From Mycobacterium sp. URHB0044 (GTDB lineage Bacteria > Actinomycetota > Actinomycetes > Mycobacteriales > Mycobacteriaceae), in the NCBI RefSeq assembly GCF_000620625.1, contig NZ_JIAW01000001.1, forward strand, positions 124,001 through 188,000: a stretch of DNA of 64,000 bases, in the 5' to 3' direction. Position 1 is the stretch's first letter, and each line of letters opens with the position of its first letter. Of the stretch, positions 35,130-42,973 are shown in pieces. The position numbers and the translations under genes were made by a program. The notes beneath the pieces were generated by a model. It worked only from the letters and a program-made list of their open reading frames with translations. It did no database searches and was not told where the DNA came from.

Positions 35130-36298
35130 CACAGCCCATACACCCGTTCGGCGTTGTGCACGCCGATCATGTCGACGATCCTGATGGCGTCCTGCTCGGC
35201 GCAGTCACCCGCGCGTACCCAGCCGCCGAGGACCACTCCCATGGCGCGCCGCCACAACACCGAACCGAGCAGGTGCAGCTCGGGTGGGCCGAAGGCGTCC
35301 GACGAATACAGCTGCTTGGCGAACGGTGCGGTCTCCATCGCCTCGGCGACCAGCGCCGTCGAACGTGCCCCCAGGTAGTTGATGGCCAGCCCCACGTCGA
35401 AGTGCACGTGATCGAACGCCTGCGCCAGATAGCCGGCCTGCCGGTGAAAGGGGTAGCAGTGCAACAGCAGTAGGGGCACGGGAATCATCGTCCGCAGCAG
35501 CGGAAGCAGCAGCATAGGATCGGTGCGGTGTAGGTCCAGATCCCGGTCGCCGAAGCCAACGTGCACCTGGATCGGCAGGCCGTGCGCGGCTGCCTCGTGC
35601 ACGCCGAACGCGATCAGCACCGGGCTGTCGACGCGCAGCGGTAGCGGCCGGCCTACCAATTCGCGGGCGTGGGCGACGACGTCGGCGTCGGTCGGCCGGG
35701 TCCAGTCGACGCCGAAGCCGGTGCGGTAGGCGGCAATCGTCTTGGTGCCCACGATGTCCGGCGAGTCCGCCGCGTGGACCAGGGCCGACCGGAAGGCGTC
35801 GGGGAAGGACTCCGGGGTGGTGCCCGACTCGAGCAGGTCTTCGGCGAGCCGTTCCAGCCGGAGAATCTCGGAGGAGGGGACGCCGCTGAGCTCGGTGAGC
35901 CGCTCGGGCGTGGTGATGACGTCGCCCTTGAACCCGGTGTCGACGACCCAGCGCGCGACGCCCGCCGCCGGCAGCAGCAACTGGTCCAACTCCTCCGGCG
36001 TGAACTCGCTGCGACGCTTCCAGTAGGTGTCGGCGTCCGCGTGCGCCTCCAGCCCCAGAACCGGTGCGCACCAACGCCGGATCGATAAGCCCAGCGGTGA
36101 ATCGAACTGACTCATGAACGCGGGCACCGGGTCGGTCGAGCCCTCGTTGATCGACGCCTCGAAGCCCGCCCGGTCGATGGGCTGGTCGAACGTTCCGTGT
36201 ACGTGGTGATCGATCAGTTGGATGGAGCGCAGGTGATCGGCGAGCGCGTCGGGCACGTCGACGCCGGAGAACACGTCGGCGAGTTCACCATCCGGCAT
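35129..36298 (-). CDS. Amidohydrolase, FluG-N-terminal-like
   Basis: A 389-residue TIM-barrel amidohydrolase. The metal site is seen as LIDHHVHGT (His-x-His) near residue 31, IQVHVGFGD, LLLLHCYPFHRQAG, and Asp in QLYSSDAFGPPE. It resembles the amidohydrolase half of fungal FluG, whose other half is a glutamine-synthetase-like domain; here the two occur as separate genes in one operon. It may hydrolyse a gamma-glutamyl amide or related product. The ATG at 36298 overlaps the aminotransferase stop by 14 bp; a TTG 9 bp earlier is open. Confidence 0.8.
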   Translation of the reverse strand: MPDGELADVFSGVDVPDALADHLRSIQLIDHHVHGTFDQPIDRAGFEASINEGSTDPVPAFMSQFDSPLGLSIRRWCAPVLGLEAHADADTYWKRRSEFTPEELDQLLLPAAGVARWVVDTGFKGDVITTPERLTELSGVPSSEILRLERLAEDLLESGTTPESFPDAFRSALVHAADSPDIVGTKTIAAYRTGFGVDWTRPTDADVVAHARELVGRPLPLRVDSPVLIAFGVHEAAAHGLPIQVHVGFGDRDLDLHRTDPMLLLPLLRTMIPVPLLLLHCYPFHRQAGYLAQAFDHVHFDVGLAINYLGARSTALVAEAMETAPFAKQLYSSDAFGPPELHLLGSVLWRRAMGVVLGGWVRAGDCAEQDAIRIVDMIGVHNAERVYGL

Positions 36299-37580
36299 AC
36301 CGCGCAACCTCCTCGTCGTCGACCTTCCCGGCGGCCGCGTCGGCGATCGCCGAGCCGAGAATCTCTGCCGCCCTGGCTGCTTCTGCTTCGGTCAGCACCA
36401 GCGGTGGCGTGATCTCCAGAACGTTGCCGCCCACGTAGTACACCACCGCGCCCAGCTCCCATGCGCGGTAGACGACCTGCGCGGCGAGCCGCGGATCACG
36501 GTCCCCGGTTGCGGGGTCGACGAGCTCGAGGCCGATCGCCAACCCACGGCCGCGCACCTCGCCGATTCGGTCGGAGTCGACGGAACGCAAGGCATCCTGC
36601 AGTACCGCACCGACTTTCGCGGCGCGCTCGACCAGGTGGTCGCCGACGATGGTGGCCAGCACGGCGCGGCCGGCCGCCGTGCACACGGGGTTCCCGGCAG
36701 TGGTCAGGAGGGCCGCGGCTGGCGGTTCGTCGAGCAACTCCGCAGGCCCGACGGCTGCCGACAGCGGCAGTCCGCCGCCAAGTACCTTGCCGAACGTGAC
36801 GATCTCGGGCACCACGCCGTCGTGCTCGAACGCGTGCAGGGTGCCGGGTCTACCCAGCCCCATCTTGACCTCGTCGCAGATCATCGGCACGCCGTGGCGG
36901 CGGCACACGGCGTGCAGTTGCGCGAGGAAGCCGTTCGGCGGCACCACCAGGCCGCCGTCGGACAGGATCGGTTCGACGATCAGGCAGGCGATGGCACCGG
37001 TCGCCAGATGTTGCTCGGCGAGGTCGAGGCAGTCGACGACGTCCGCGTCGACGTCATCGCTGGCCGGCCGAAAGGGGTTGGGGTAGGGCAGGAATACCAC
37101 GTCGGCGTCGGGCGGGGCGCCGGCATCGACGTGGACGCCCGAAACGCCCATGGCGACGCCGACACCGCCGTGATAGCTGTGCTCGAACGCCACCACCGTG
37201 CGGCGACCGGTGGCGTGCCTGCACGCCCGCAGGGCAACGTCGTTGGCATCCGAACCGGCGTGGCCGAGGTAGACGCGGCGCTCGCCGCCGCCCGGCACCA
37301 ACGCCAGCAGATCCTCGGCGAGGCCCACCGAATCGGGATGGACTGCCGACAATCCGCCCGATCCTGGCGCGGTACGCACGGCTCGGCTCACCGCCTCGAC
37401 GATGGCTGGATGGCCATGGCCAAGCCCGCTCGCCGTCCACGTCGCCGACAGGTCCAGCAGTTCGCGGCCGTCGGGCGTGACCAGGGTCGAGCCGTGGCCC
37501 GACACGACTTCCAGCGGAAAGAAGCGCAGCTTCTCGATGCCTGCGATGGCCGCTTCGTCGCGCGCGTAGAGCGTGCTCAT
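36285..37580 (-). CDS. Class III PLP aminotransferase (omega-amino type)
   Basis: A 431-residue fold-type I aminotransferase. LSATWTASGLGHGHPAIVEAV near residues 44-64, the PLP-phosphate loop LGHAGSDANDVALRA, AFEHSYHGG, the PLP-ring Asp in MICDEVKMGLGRPG, and the Schiff-base Lys in VTFGKVLGGGLPLSAAVG. Class III enzymes use omega-amines such as putrescine, GABA or their gamma-glutamyl adducts. The ATG at 37580 overlaps the permease stop as ATGA. Position between permease and amidohydrolase fits an amine-assimilation pathway. Confidence 0.88.
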   Translation of the reverse strand: MSTLYARDEAAIAGIEKLRFFPLEVVSGHGSTLVTPDGRELLDLSATWTASGLGHGHPAIVEAVSRAVRTAPGSGGLSAVHPDSVGLAEDLLALVPGGGERRVYLGHAGSDANDVALRACRHATGRRTVVAFEHSYHGGVGVAMGVSGVHVDAGAPPDADVVFLPYPNPFRPASDDVDADVVDCLDLAEQHLATGAIACLIVEPILSDGGLVVPPNGFLAQLHAVCRRHGVPMICDEVKMGLGRPGTLHAFEHDGVVPEIVTFGKVLGGGLPLSAAVGPAELLDEPPAAALLTTAGNPVCTAAGRAVLATIVGDHLVERAAKVGAVLQDALRSVDSDRIGEVRGRGLAIGLELVDPATGDRDPRLAAQVVYRAWELGAVVYYVGGNVLEITPPLVLTEAEAARAAEILGSAIADAAAGKVDDEEVARYAGW

Positions 37581-39085
37581 TGAGCACCCGACTCCACGGG
37601 TGGCGTCGACTCGAGCTCGTGCGTCAGGGACTCGCCGACGCGCTTGGCGATGCCGGACGCGGCGATGGCGATCACCAATCCGGCCGCGCACCAGTACAGG
37701 CCGAGCAACGGTGCAGCGGACCAGGTTTCGGCATCCTTGACGTTGAACCACAGCACCACCAGGATCACCACGGCGCCCAGCAGCGGCAGCACTAGGCCGG
37801 GGACCTTGCCCTTGCCGCCGTGCACGTCGACGAACTTCGGGGCACCGACGAACCACGCCGCGGCGATCTCGACCAGCAGATAGCACACCATCAGGCATAC
37901 CGAGCCCGCCACGGCGAACAGGAAGTAGGTGTCGATCGCCGGATTGCCGGTACCCATGTCGGGCCATCCGATGGCGCCGCAGATCAGGTCGACCACCAGC
38001 GCGACGCCGACCACCAACCAGGTGGCGAACCGCGGGCCGCCGGTGGCTTCGTGGATCTGCGCCAACGCCTTCGGGCCGAAACCGTCGCGGCCGAACGCGT
38101 AGAGCATGCGTCCCGAGGTCGCCGACGTCGCCAGGTGGCAGCCGAACGCCGACACGATCGCCGTGAAGATGATCAGGAGGCTGAACCACTGGCCGATGTA
38201 GCTACTGCCCAAGTCGCCCAACGTGTTACCCGAACTAGCAAATGCGTCGAGGCCTGCTGCGTCGGTGCCGAAGCCGATCACCTGGGCGAACATCACCACG
38301 ACGAAGAGCACGCCGGTGAGGATCAGAGTTCCTGCCAGGGCGCGGGGAATGTTGCGGCCGGGGTTGTCGGTCTCCTCGCCCATCGATGCGCACGCCTCGA
38401 ATCCCGCCCAGGACAGGAACGCCGCGACGACGCCGCTGATCACTGCGGAGGAGGAGACGCCGTCGAAGGTGAAGACGCTGAAGTCCACGCCGGTGGTCGG
38501 TGCGCCGCCCTTGGCGAAGATCACCGCGACGAGCACCACCATGGACAGGATGCCGATGCCCTCGATGGCGAGCAGGATCTTGCCAAGGAGCCGAACGTCG
38601 CGGCCGGACAGCAGGAACGAGATCGCCGCACCCACCGCCACGACGGCCAGCCACGGCAGCTGATAGGGATCGTCGTTGCCGGGCTGGAGTTGCGCGACGA
38701 AGGCGTTGACGAAGGCTGCGGTCAGGGCCAGCGTGCCGATCGAGAAACCGACGTAGGCACCGAGCATCGCGAAGCCGGAGAAGAATCCGACCCGCGGCCC
38801 GATGGTTCCGCCGACCAACCCGTACGCCGACCCGGCGTGATTGAGGTGGCGGGTCAGTCGCACGAAGCTGTAGCCGACCAGCGACACCCCGACGAGGCCG
38901 ATCACGAACACCAGCGGGATGGCCTTGCCGACCGTGCCGATGAGGCCCTGCCCGTTGCCGGACATCGCCAGCGTCGGGCCGACCAGGGCGACGGACAGAG
39001 CCAGTGCCACCCAGAACGGCAGGCGGCGGTGCGGAAGTTGGTCGACTCCCTCCGACGGGCTGGCCGGCGACGTGCTCGCAGTCAT
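37577..39085 (-). CDS. APC-superfamily amino-acid/polyamine permease
   Basis: A 502-residue transporter with about 12-13 membrane spans. The APC signature lies in span 1, ALVGPTLAMSGNGQGLIG, and spans 6-7, FLSWAGFEACASMGEETDNPGRNIPRAL, which carries the Glu-Glu motif typical of amino-acid/polyamine carriers. Cytoplasmic ends are polar. AAGGAGAC lies just before the ATG at 39085. It is the second gene of the operon, 25 bp after the ligase, so it probably imports the amine or amino acid used by the cluster. Confidence 0.88.
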   Translation of the reverse strand: MTASTSPASPSEGVDQLPHRRLPFWVALALSVALVGPTLAMSGNGQGLIGTVGKAIPLVFVIGLVGVSLVGYSFVRLTRHLNHAGSAYGLVGGTIGPRVGFFSGFAMLGAYVGFSIGTLALTAAFVNAFVAQLQPGNDDPYQLPWLAVVAVGAAISFLLSGRDVRLLGKILLAIEGIGILSMVVLVAVIFAKGGAPTTGVDFSVFTFDGVSSSAVISGVVAAFLSWAGFEACASMGEETDNPGRNIPRALAGTLILTGVLFVVVMFAQVIGFGTDAAGLDAFASSGNTLGDLGSSYIGQWFSLLIIFTAIVSAFGCHLATSATSGRMLYAFGRDGFGPKALAQIHEATGGPRFATWLVVGVALVVDLICGAIGWPDMGTGNPAIDTYFLFAVAGSVCLMVCYLLVEIAAAWFVGAPKFVDVHGGKGKVPGLVLPLLGAVVILVVLWFNVKDAETWSAAPLLGLYWCAAGLVIAIAASGIAKRVGESLTHELESTPPVESGAQ

Positions 39086-39110
39086 CGATGTCTCCTTCAA
39101 TGGGTGGGGT

Positions 39111-40436
39111 TCAACAGCTCCAGGCGAGGCGCAGCGCCTGGGTGGTCTCGGCCGGCGAGAGATCACCGAAAGTGGTTGTCTCGTACCGGCGTACCGCGAC
39201 GAGTGCTTCGACGACCTCGGGCGTGAGCAACTCAGCTGCGGTCGCGGAGCTCTCCAATGCGTCGATCGCGGCGCGCTGCCCCGTCGGCAACGGGATCGGG
39301 GCGGGGTCGGCGTCGGCAGGCGTTGCGGGTAGCTCGGGGGGCAGGTCCAGCGCCCGGTCGATGCCGAGCAGCGCGCTGCCGAGGAACGCCGTCGCGGCCA
39401 GGTACGGGTTGGCGCTCGGGTCGATGAGCTTGAGTTCGGCGTTGGCTCCGTGCGGGCTTCCCGGCGTCGCGGCGATGAACCGGACGGCGGCCTCGCGGTG
39501 CTCCAGTCCCCAGGCCGCGGCGGCGCCTGCCCAGTTGCCCGGCTTGAGCCGTAGGGCCGACAGCGCCGATCCGGCGTACACGCCGAGCAGATCCGGCAGG
39601 GCGTCGATGACCCCCGCCATCGCGGACCCGCCTGTCGGGCGGATGCCGTACGGACCGTCGCCGCCGGAGAACAGCGGCCCCCGGTCGTCGGCCAGCGACA
39701 GGTGCAGGTGAGCTCCGTTGCCCGCCGCGCCCTCGAACGGCACGGGCGAGAACGAGATCTTCAGGCCGTGCCGAGCCGCCGCCCTCCCGATCACGATCCG
39801 CGCCAGGATCACGGCGTCGGCGACGGCCACGGCGCTGTCCGGGGCGAGGGAGACCTCGAGTTGGTCGTGGCCGTACTCGGTGTGAATCTGCTCGATGCTC
39901 AGCCCGGCACGCTCGGCGGTGACGGCCAGGTCGACCAGAAACGCCGAGCGGTCCAGCGAGGTGCGCACGCCGTAGGGCGACCACGGTTCGGTCGACGCCG
40001 GGTTGGCGTCGGGCGCCAGCATCGTGCACTCGAGTTCGGCGCCGAGGCGGACGGTCAGACCCCGTTCGGCCGCCGCCTGTTCGGTGCGCGCGAGGAGCGA
40101 ACGCAGGCACAACGGGGTTGCAGCGCCGTGCTGGTCGTCCAAGTTGCCTGGCGCCCAGGCTATTCCGGGCTCGATGAGCCGGACGTCGGCGGGATCGATG
40201 CGGATCCGCAGGTCGCCGGCGACCCCGAGCGTCGGGGTGAAGGCGATGCCGCTGTCGACGCAGAAGACGCTCCAGGACGGCGAGACGCCCATACCGGAGC
40301 GCTGGAAGTCGCCGAGCCTTCGCAGCGGCACGTACTTCGCCCGGGTGACGCCGGCCAGATCGGTCACCGAACCAGCCACCAGTTCGACGCCCTCGGCGCG
40401 CAGTTCCGCGATGCGATCGTCGATCGACTTCGGCAT
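39111..40436 (-). CDS. Glutamine-synthetase-like gamma-glutamyl-amine ligase (GlnA3/PuuA type)
   Basis: A 441-residue member of the GS fold that is not a housekeeping GlnA. Metal/ATP residues: the GAELECTML segment, DQLEVSLAP, GNGAHLHLSLAD (in place of GSGMHVHQS), and the phosphate-binding LKPGNWAGAAAAWG and HGANAELKLIDPSANPYLA. The adenylylation-loop Tyr motif of GlnA1 is not seen. Family members join glutamate to an amine (putrescine, isopropylamine, aniline, ethanolamine). GAAGGAGGTG lies before the ATG at 40436. First gene of the operon; a perfect 18-bp palindrome lies 15 bp upstream. Confidence 0.88.
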   Translation of the reverse strand: MPKSIDDRIAELRAEGVELVAGSVTDLAGVTRAKYVPLRRLGDFQRSGMGVSPSWSVFCVDSGIAFTPTLGVAGDLRIRIDPADVRLIEPGIAWAPGNLDDQHGAATPLCLRSLLARTEQAAAERGLTVRLGAELECTMLAPDANPASTEPWSPYGVRTSLDRSAFLVDLAVTAERAGLSIEQIHTEYGHDQLEVSLAPDSAVAVADAVILARIVIGRAAARHGLKISFSPVPFEGAAGNGAHLHLSLADDRGPLFSGGDGPYGIRPTGGSAMAGVIDALPDLLGVYAGSALSALRLKPGNWAGAAAAWGLEHREAAVRFIAATPGSPHGANAELKLIDPSANPYLAATAFLGSALLGIDRALDLPPELPATPADADPAPIPLPTGQRAAIDALESSATAAELLTPEVVEALVAVRRYETTTFGDLSPAETTQALRLAWSC

Positions 40437-40451
40437 GCCACCTCCTTCGAT

Positions 40452-40469
40452 TTTCTCGCCTGCGAGAAA
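40452..40469. promoter_or_regulatory. 18-bp palindrome TTTCTCGC-CT-GCGAGAAA
   Basis: A perfect inverted repeat with 8-bp arms and a 2-bp spacer, located 15 bp upstream of the ligase start in the 114-bp divergent region. The region next to it (40470-40505) is strongly AT-rich and should hold the promoters of both divergent transcripts. Likely operator of the RpiR-family regulator encoded at 41351-42214. Confidence 0.55.
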
Positions 40470-40550
40470 GCTATGTCATATATGTTTCAAAAACTTTAAA
40501 TTCGGCGGGTTAGGATTGATTCATAAAATCCGAGATCGGAGGATGCACTC

Positions 40551-41345
40551 GTGTGCCGGCTATTGGGTGTGGTCTCCGCAGTACCCATTTCCGTGGCTGA
40601 TGCCGTCGGAACTGGGGTTTTGAAGGATTTCGTCGCGCTGACCAAGATCCATGGCGACGGCTGGGGAGTCGCCCACGTCGATCATCAGGCGCAGAATCCC
40701 CGCGTCGAGGTGTCGGCGGGCAGCGCCTTGGACGACCCCGCGTTCACCGCGGCCACGGATCGGCGGTCGGTGGCCAGCTTGGTTCATCTGCGCTGGGCCA
40801 CCAGCGGCCTTGCGGTGCAACCGCAGAACTCCCATCCCTTCATCGAGGACCGGATTGCCATGGCGCACAACGGTTCCATCAAGCCGACGGAGCCCCTCGA
40901 CGAGCTACTCGACCCGGGCATCGCCGCGTCGCTGCGCGGTACCACGGACAGTGAGCGGTACTTCGGTGTGATCCGTCAGCACCGTCGCACCGCGCCCGAT
41001 CTGGCCGAGGCCGTCCGCCGCGCCGTGGCGCAGCTGCGGCAGCTCTATCCCGCCGCGAGCCTCAACGCCCTGCTGCTCGGTGAAGAGCAGCTCGTCGCCG
41101 TGCACGCGGCCGCCAGCAGCCAGTTGGTCGCCGAGGACATCGCGGAGATAACCGCCGCCGACCTGCCGAGCGAGCACCTGGAGGACTACTTCGGGTTGCG
41201 CTGGGCCCGGCCCGATGACGCCACCGTGGTGATCGGGTCGACCGGTTTCGGCGACCTCGGCTGGCAGCCGCTGCCGCCGGAGAGCGTCACCACGATCTCG
41301 TTGCGGGACTTGTCGATGACATCGCTTCCCGTCGTGGCAGGTTGA
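40551..41345 (+). CDS. Class II glutamine amidotransferase-like hydrolase
   Basis: 264 residues of an Ntn-hydrolase GATase_4 domain. The start MCRLLGVVS gives a catalytic Cys2 after removal of Met; HGDGWGVAH, LVHLRWATSG, NSHPF and AMAHNGSI are the family's substrate-binding loops. With no synthase domain, such proteins act as stand-alone gamma-glutamyl amidases; EgtC is a known example. In this setting it may cleave gamma-glutamyl groups put on by the ligase. GTG at 40551 with CGGAGG 9 bp upstream. Divergent from the ligase operon and followed at once by the regulator gene. Confidence 0.85.
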   Translation: MCRLLGVVSAVPISVADAVGTGVLKDFVALTKIHGDGWGVAHVDHQAQNPRVEVSAGSALDDPAFTAATDRRSVASLVHLRWATSGLAVQPQNSHPFIEDRIAMAHNGSIKPTEPLDELLDPGIAASLRGTTDSERYFGVIRQHRRTAPDLAEAVRRAVAQLRQLYPAASLNALLLGEEQLVAVHAAASSQLVAEDIAEITAADLPSEHLEDYFGLRWARPDDATVVIGSTGFGDLGWQPLPPESVTTISLRDLSMTSLPVVAG

Positions 41346-41350
41346 CGTCC

Positions 41351-42214
41351 GTGGCCGATGAGCCGGTGGCGACCGTGGAGAAGCGCGCAACCGCCGCCCT
41401 GCCGACGCTGAGCAAGGCGGAGCGGAGAGTGGGCCGCGCGCTGCTGGCCGACTACCCCAGCGCAGGCCTCACCAGTGCCGCCAGGCTCGCCGAACGCGCC
41501 GAGGTGAGCCCGCCGACCGTGCTGCGGTTCGCCCAGTCGCTGGGCTACGACGGCTTCACCGATCTGCAGGTCGCGCTGCGCGCGGAGCTGTCCGCCAGAT
41601 CGAACGGCCCCATCACGCGGCTGGCCGATGCGCCGCCTGCCGGGAGCCTGCTCGAACGGGTGCTGCAGCAGGGGCGGGCCCAGAACCGCAAGACCGAGGA
41701 GACGCTGGCTCTGTTGCCGGCCTCGGCGCTGGAGGCCGCGGTGGCCCTGATGGCCGACACCAGCCGGACGCTGTACCTGCATGGGGGCCGGTTCTCGCAC
41801 CTGCTGGCCGTGCACCTGGCGGCTCACCTCGAGCAGCTGCGGCCGGGGGTGCGGGTGCTGCTGGACCCCAGCGGCCGCGATCTCGGTGCGACGCTCGAGA
41901 TGTCCCGCACCGACGTCGTCGTCCTCTTCGACTACGAGCGCTATCAGCGCAGTGCAGCCGACCTCGCGCAGCGCGTGCACCGCGCCGGCGCGACTGTCCT
42001 GCTCATCACCGACGACTTGGCCTGCCCGGTCGCGCCGGACGCCGAGGTGGTGCTGACCGCGTCGAGCACCGTGGCCACCGCCTACCAGAGCATGGCGGCC
42101 GGATTCCTGCTCACCGAGCTGCTCGTCCCGCTGGTGATGGATGCGGTCGGGGAACCGGCGCGCACCAGGATGGCGCTCTGGGAGGAGCAACGGCGCGAGG
42201 AGCTGCTGCCGTAA
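41351..42214 (+). CDS. RpiR-family regulator (HTH + SIS)
   Basis: A 287-residue regulator. The N-terminal HTH_6 domain has LSKAERRVGRALLADYP and LAERAEVSPPTVLRFAQSLGYDGF (recognition helix); the C-terminal half is a SIS-like domain (TLYLHGGRFSHLLAVHLA, VVVLFDYERYQRSAADLAQR) that usually binds a phosphosugar but may bind another ligand here. The GTG at 41351 lies 10 bp after GGCAGG; a TTG at 41342 would overlap the amidotransferase stop. Last gene of the rightward pair and probably the regulator of the whole amine cluster through the palindrome at 40452-40469. Confidence 0.85.
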   Translation: MADEPVATVEKRATAALPTLSKAERRVGRALLADYPSAGLTSAARLAERAEVSPPTVLRFAQSLGYDGFTDLQVALRAELSARSNGPITRLADAPPAGSLLERVLQQGRAQNRKTEETLALLPASALEAAVALMADTSRTLYLHGGRFSHLLAVHLAAHLEQLRPGVRVLLDPSGRDLGATLEMSRTDVVVLFDYERYQRSAADLAQRVHRAGATVLLITDDLACPVAPDAEVVLTASSTVATAYQSMAAGFLLTELLVPLVMDAVGEPARTRMALWEEQRREELLP

Positions 42215-42228
42215 AGCAGGACTCTGGA

Positions 42229-42244
42229 CGCCGACCGGTCGGCG
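42229..42244. promoter_or_regulatory. 16-bp perfect palindrome CGCCGACCGGTCGGCG
   Basis: A perfect palindrome with no spacer, ending 18 bp before the ATG of the TetR gene. Its place in the promoter/5' leader suggests an autoregulatory TetR operator. GC-rich palindromes can arise by chance in such DNA, so support is moderate. Confidence 0.45.
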
Positions 42245-42262
42245 ATTGCCTAGTCTGACCTG

Positions 42263-42883
42263 ATGGCTGGTGGAACCAAGCGGCTGCCGCGTGCCGTTCG
42301 TGAGCAGCAAATGCTCGACGCCGCTGTCCAGATGTTCTCCGTGAACGGCTATCACGAGACCTCGATGGACGCGATCGCCGCGCAGGCCGAGATCTCGAAA
42401 CCGATGCTGTACCTGTACTACGGCTCCAAGGAGGAGCTGTTCGGCGCGTGCCTGGACCGTGAGCTCACCCGCTTCGTCGACGTGGTGCGCGCCGACATCG
42501 ACTTCACCCAACCGGCGAAGGAGTTGCTCCGCACCGCGGTGGTGTCGTTCCTCAGCTACATCGACGAGAACCGGGCGTCGTGGATCGTGCTCTACACGCA
42601 GGCCACCAGCTCGCAGGCGTTCGCGCACACGGTGCGGGAGGGTCGCGAGCGGATCATCGAGCTCGTCGGCAGGCTGCTGCTCTCGGGTACGCGACACCCC
42701 GAGCCGGACACCGACTTCGACATGATGGCCGTCGCGCTGGTGGGTGCGGGCGAAGCCGTCGCCAACCGGGTGAGTACGGGCGACGCCGACGTGCACGAGG
42801 CGGCGGAGTTGATGATCAACCTGTTCTGGCGCGGCTTGAAGGGCCGGCCGTCGGATCAACCGACCGAGGCGCCTGCCACCTGA
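42263..42883 (+). CDS. TetR-family regulator, Rv0238-like
   Basis: 206 residues. HTH: SMDAIAAQAEISKPMLYLYYGSKEELF in the first 60 residues, after the helix MLDAAVQMFSVNGYHET. The ligand domain ends with ELMINLFWRGLKG. It is very like Rv0238, which in M. tuberculosis lies directly after lpqI and near htdX-fabG4, as here apart from the insertions. ATG at 42263. Its targets are not known to me; the shared neighbourhood makes htdX/fabG4/fadA2/fadE5 candidates. Confidence 0.87.
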   Translation: MAGGTKRLPRAVREQQMLDAAVQMFSVNGYHETSMDAIAAQAEISKPMLYLYYGSKEELFGACLDRELTRFVDVVRADIDFTQPAKELLRTAVVSFLSYIDENRASWIVLYTQATSSQAFAHTVREGRERIIELVGRLLLSGTRHPEPDTDFDMMAVALVGAGEAVANRVSTGDADVHEAAELMINLFWRGLKGRPSDQPTEAPAT

Positions 42884-42895
42884 TCGACCGCGAAC

Positions 42896-42941
42896 GTGCG
42901 GATTCGTACGACCGCACGGCGCGTTGCGTACGAAACCGCAC
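42896..42941. repeat. 46-bp palindromic repeat, copy 2
   Basis: Begins GTGCGGATTCGTACG and ends CGTACGAAACCGCAC. Lies between the TetR stop and the ABC transporter start, in the same orientation as copy 3, so the two copies bracket the ABC gene. Confidence 0.85.
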
Positions 42942-42973
42942 GCTGGCCGCTGAGTGCGGCGAAGCTGGTGCCC

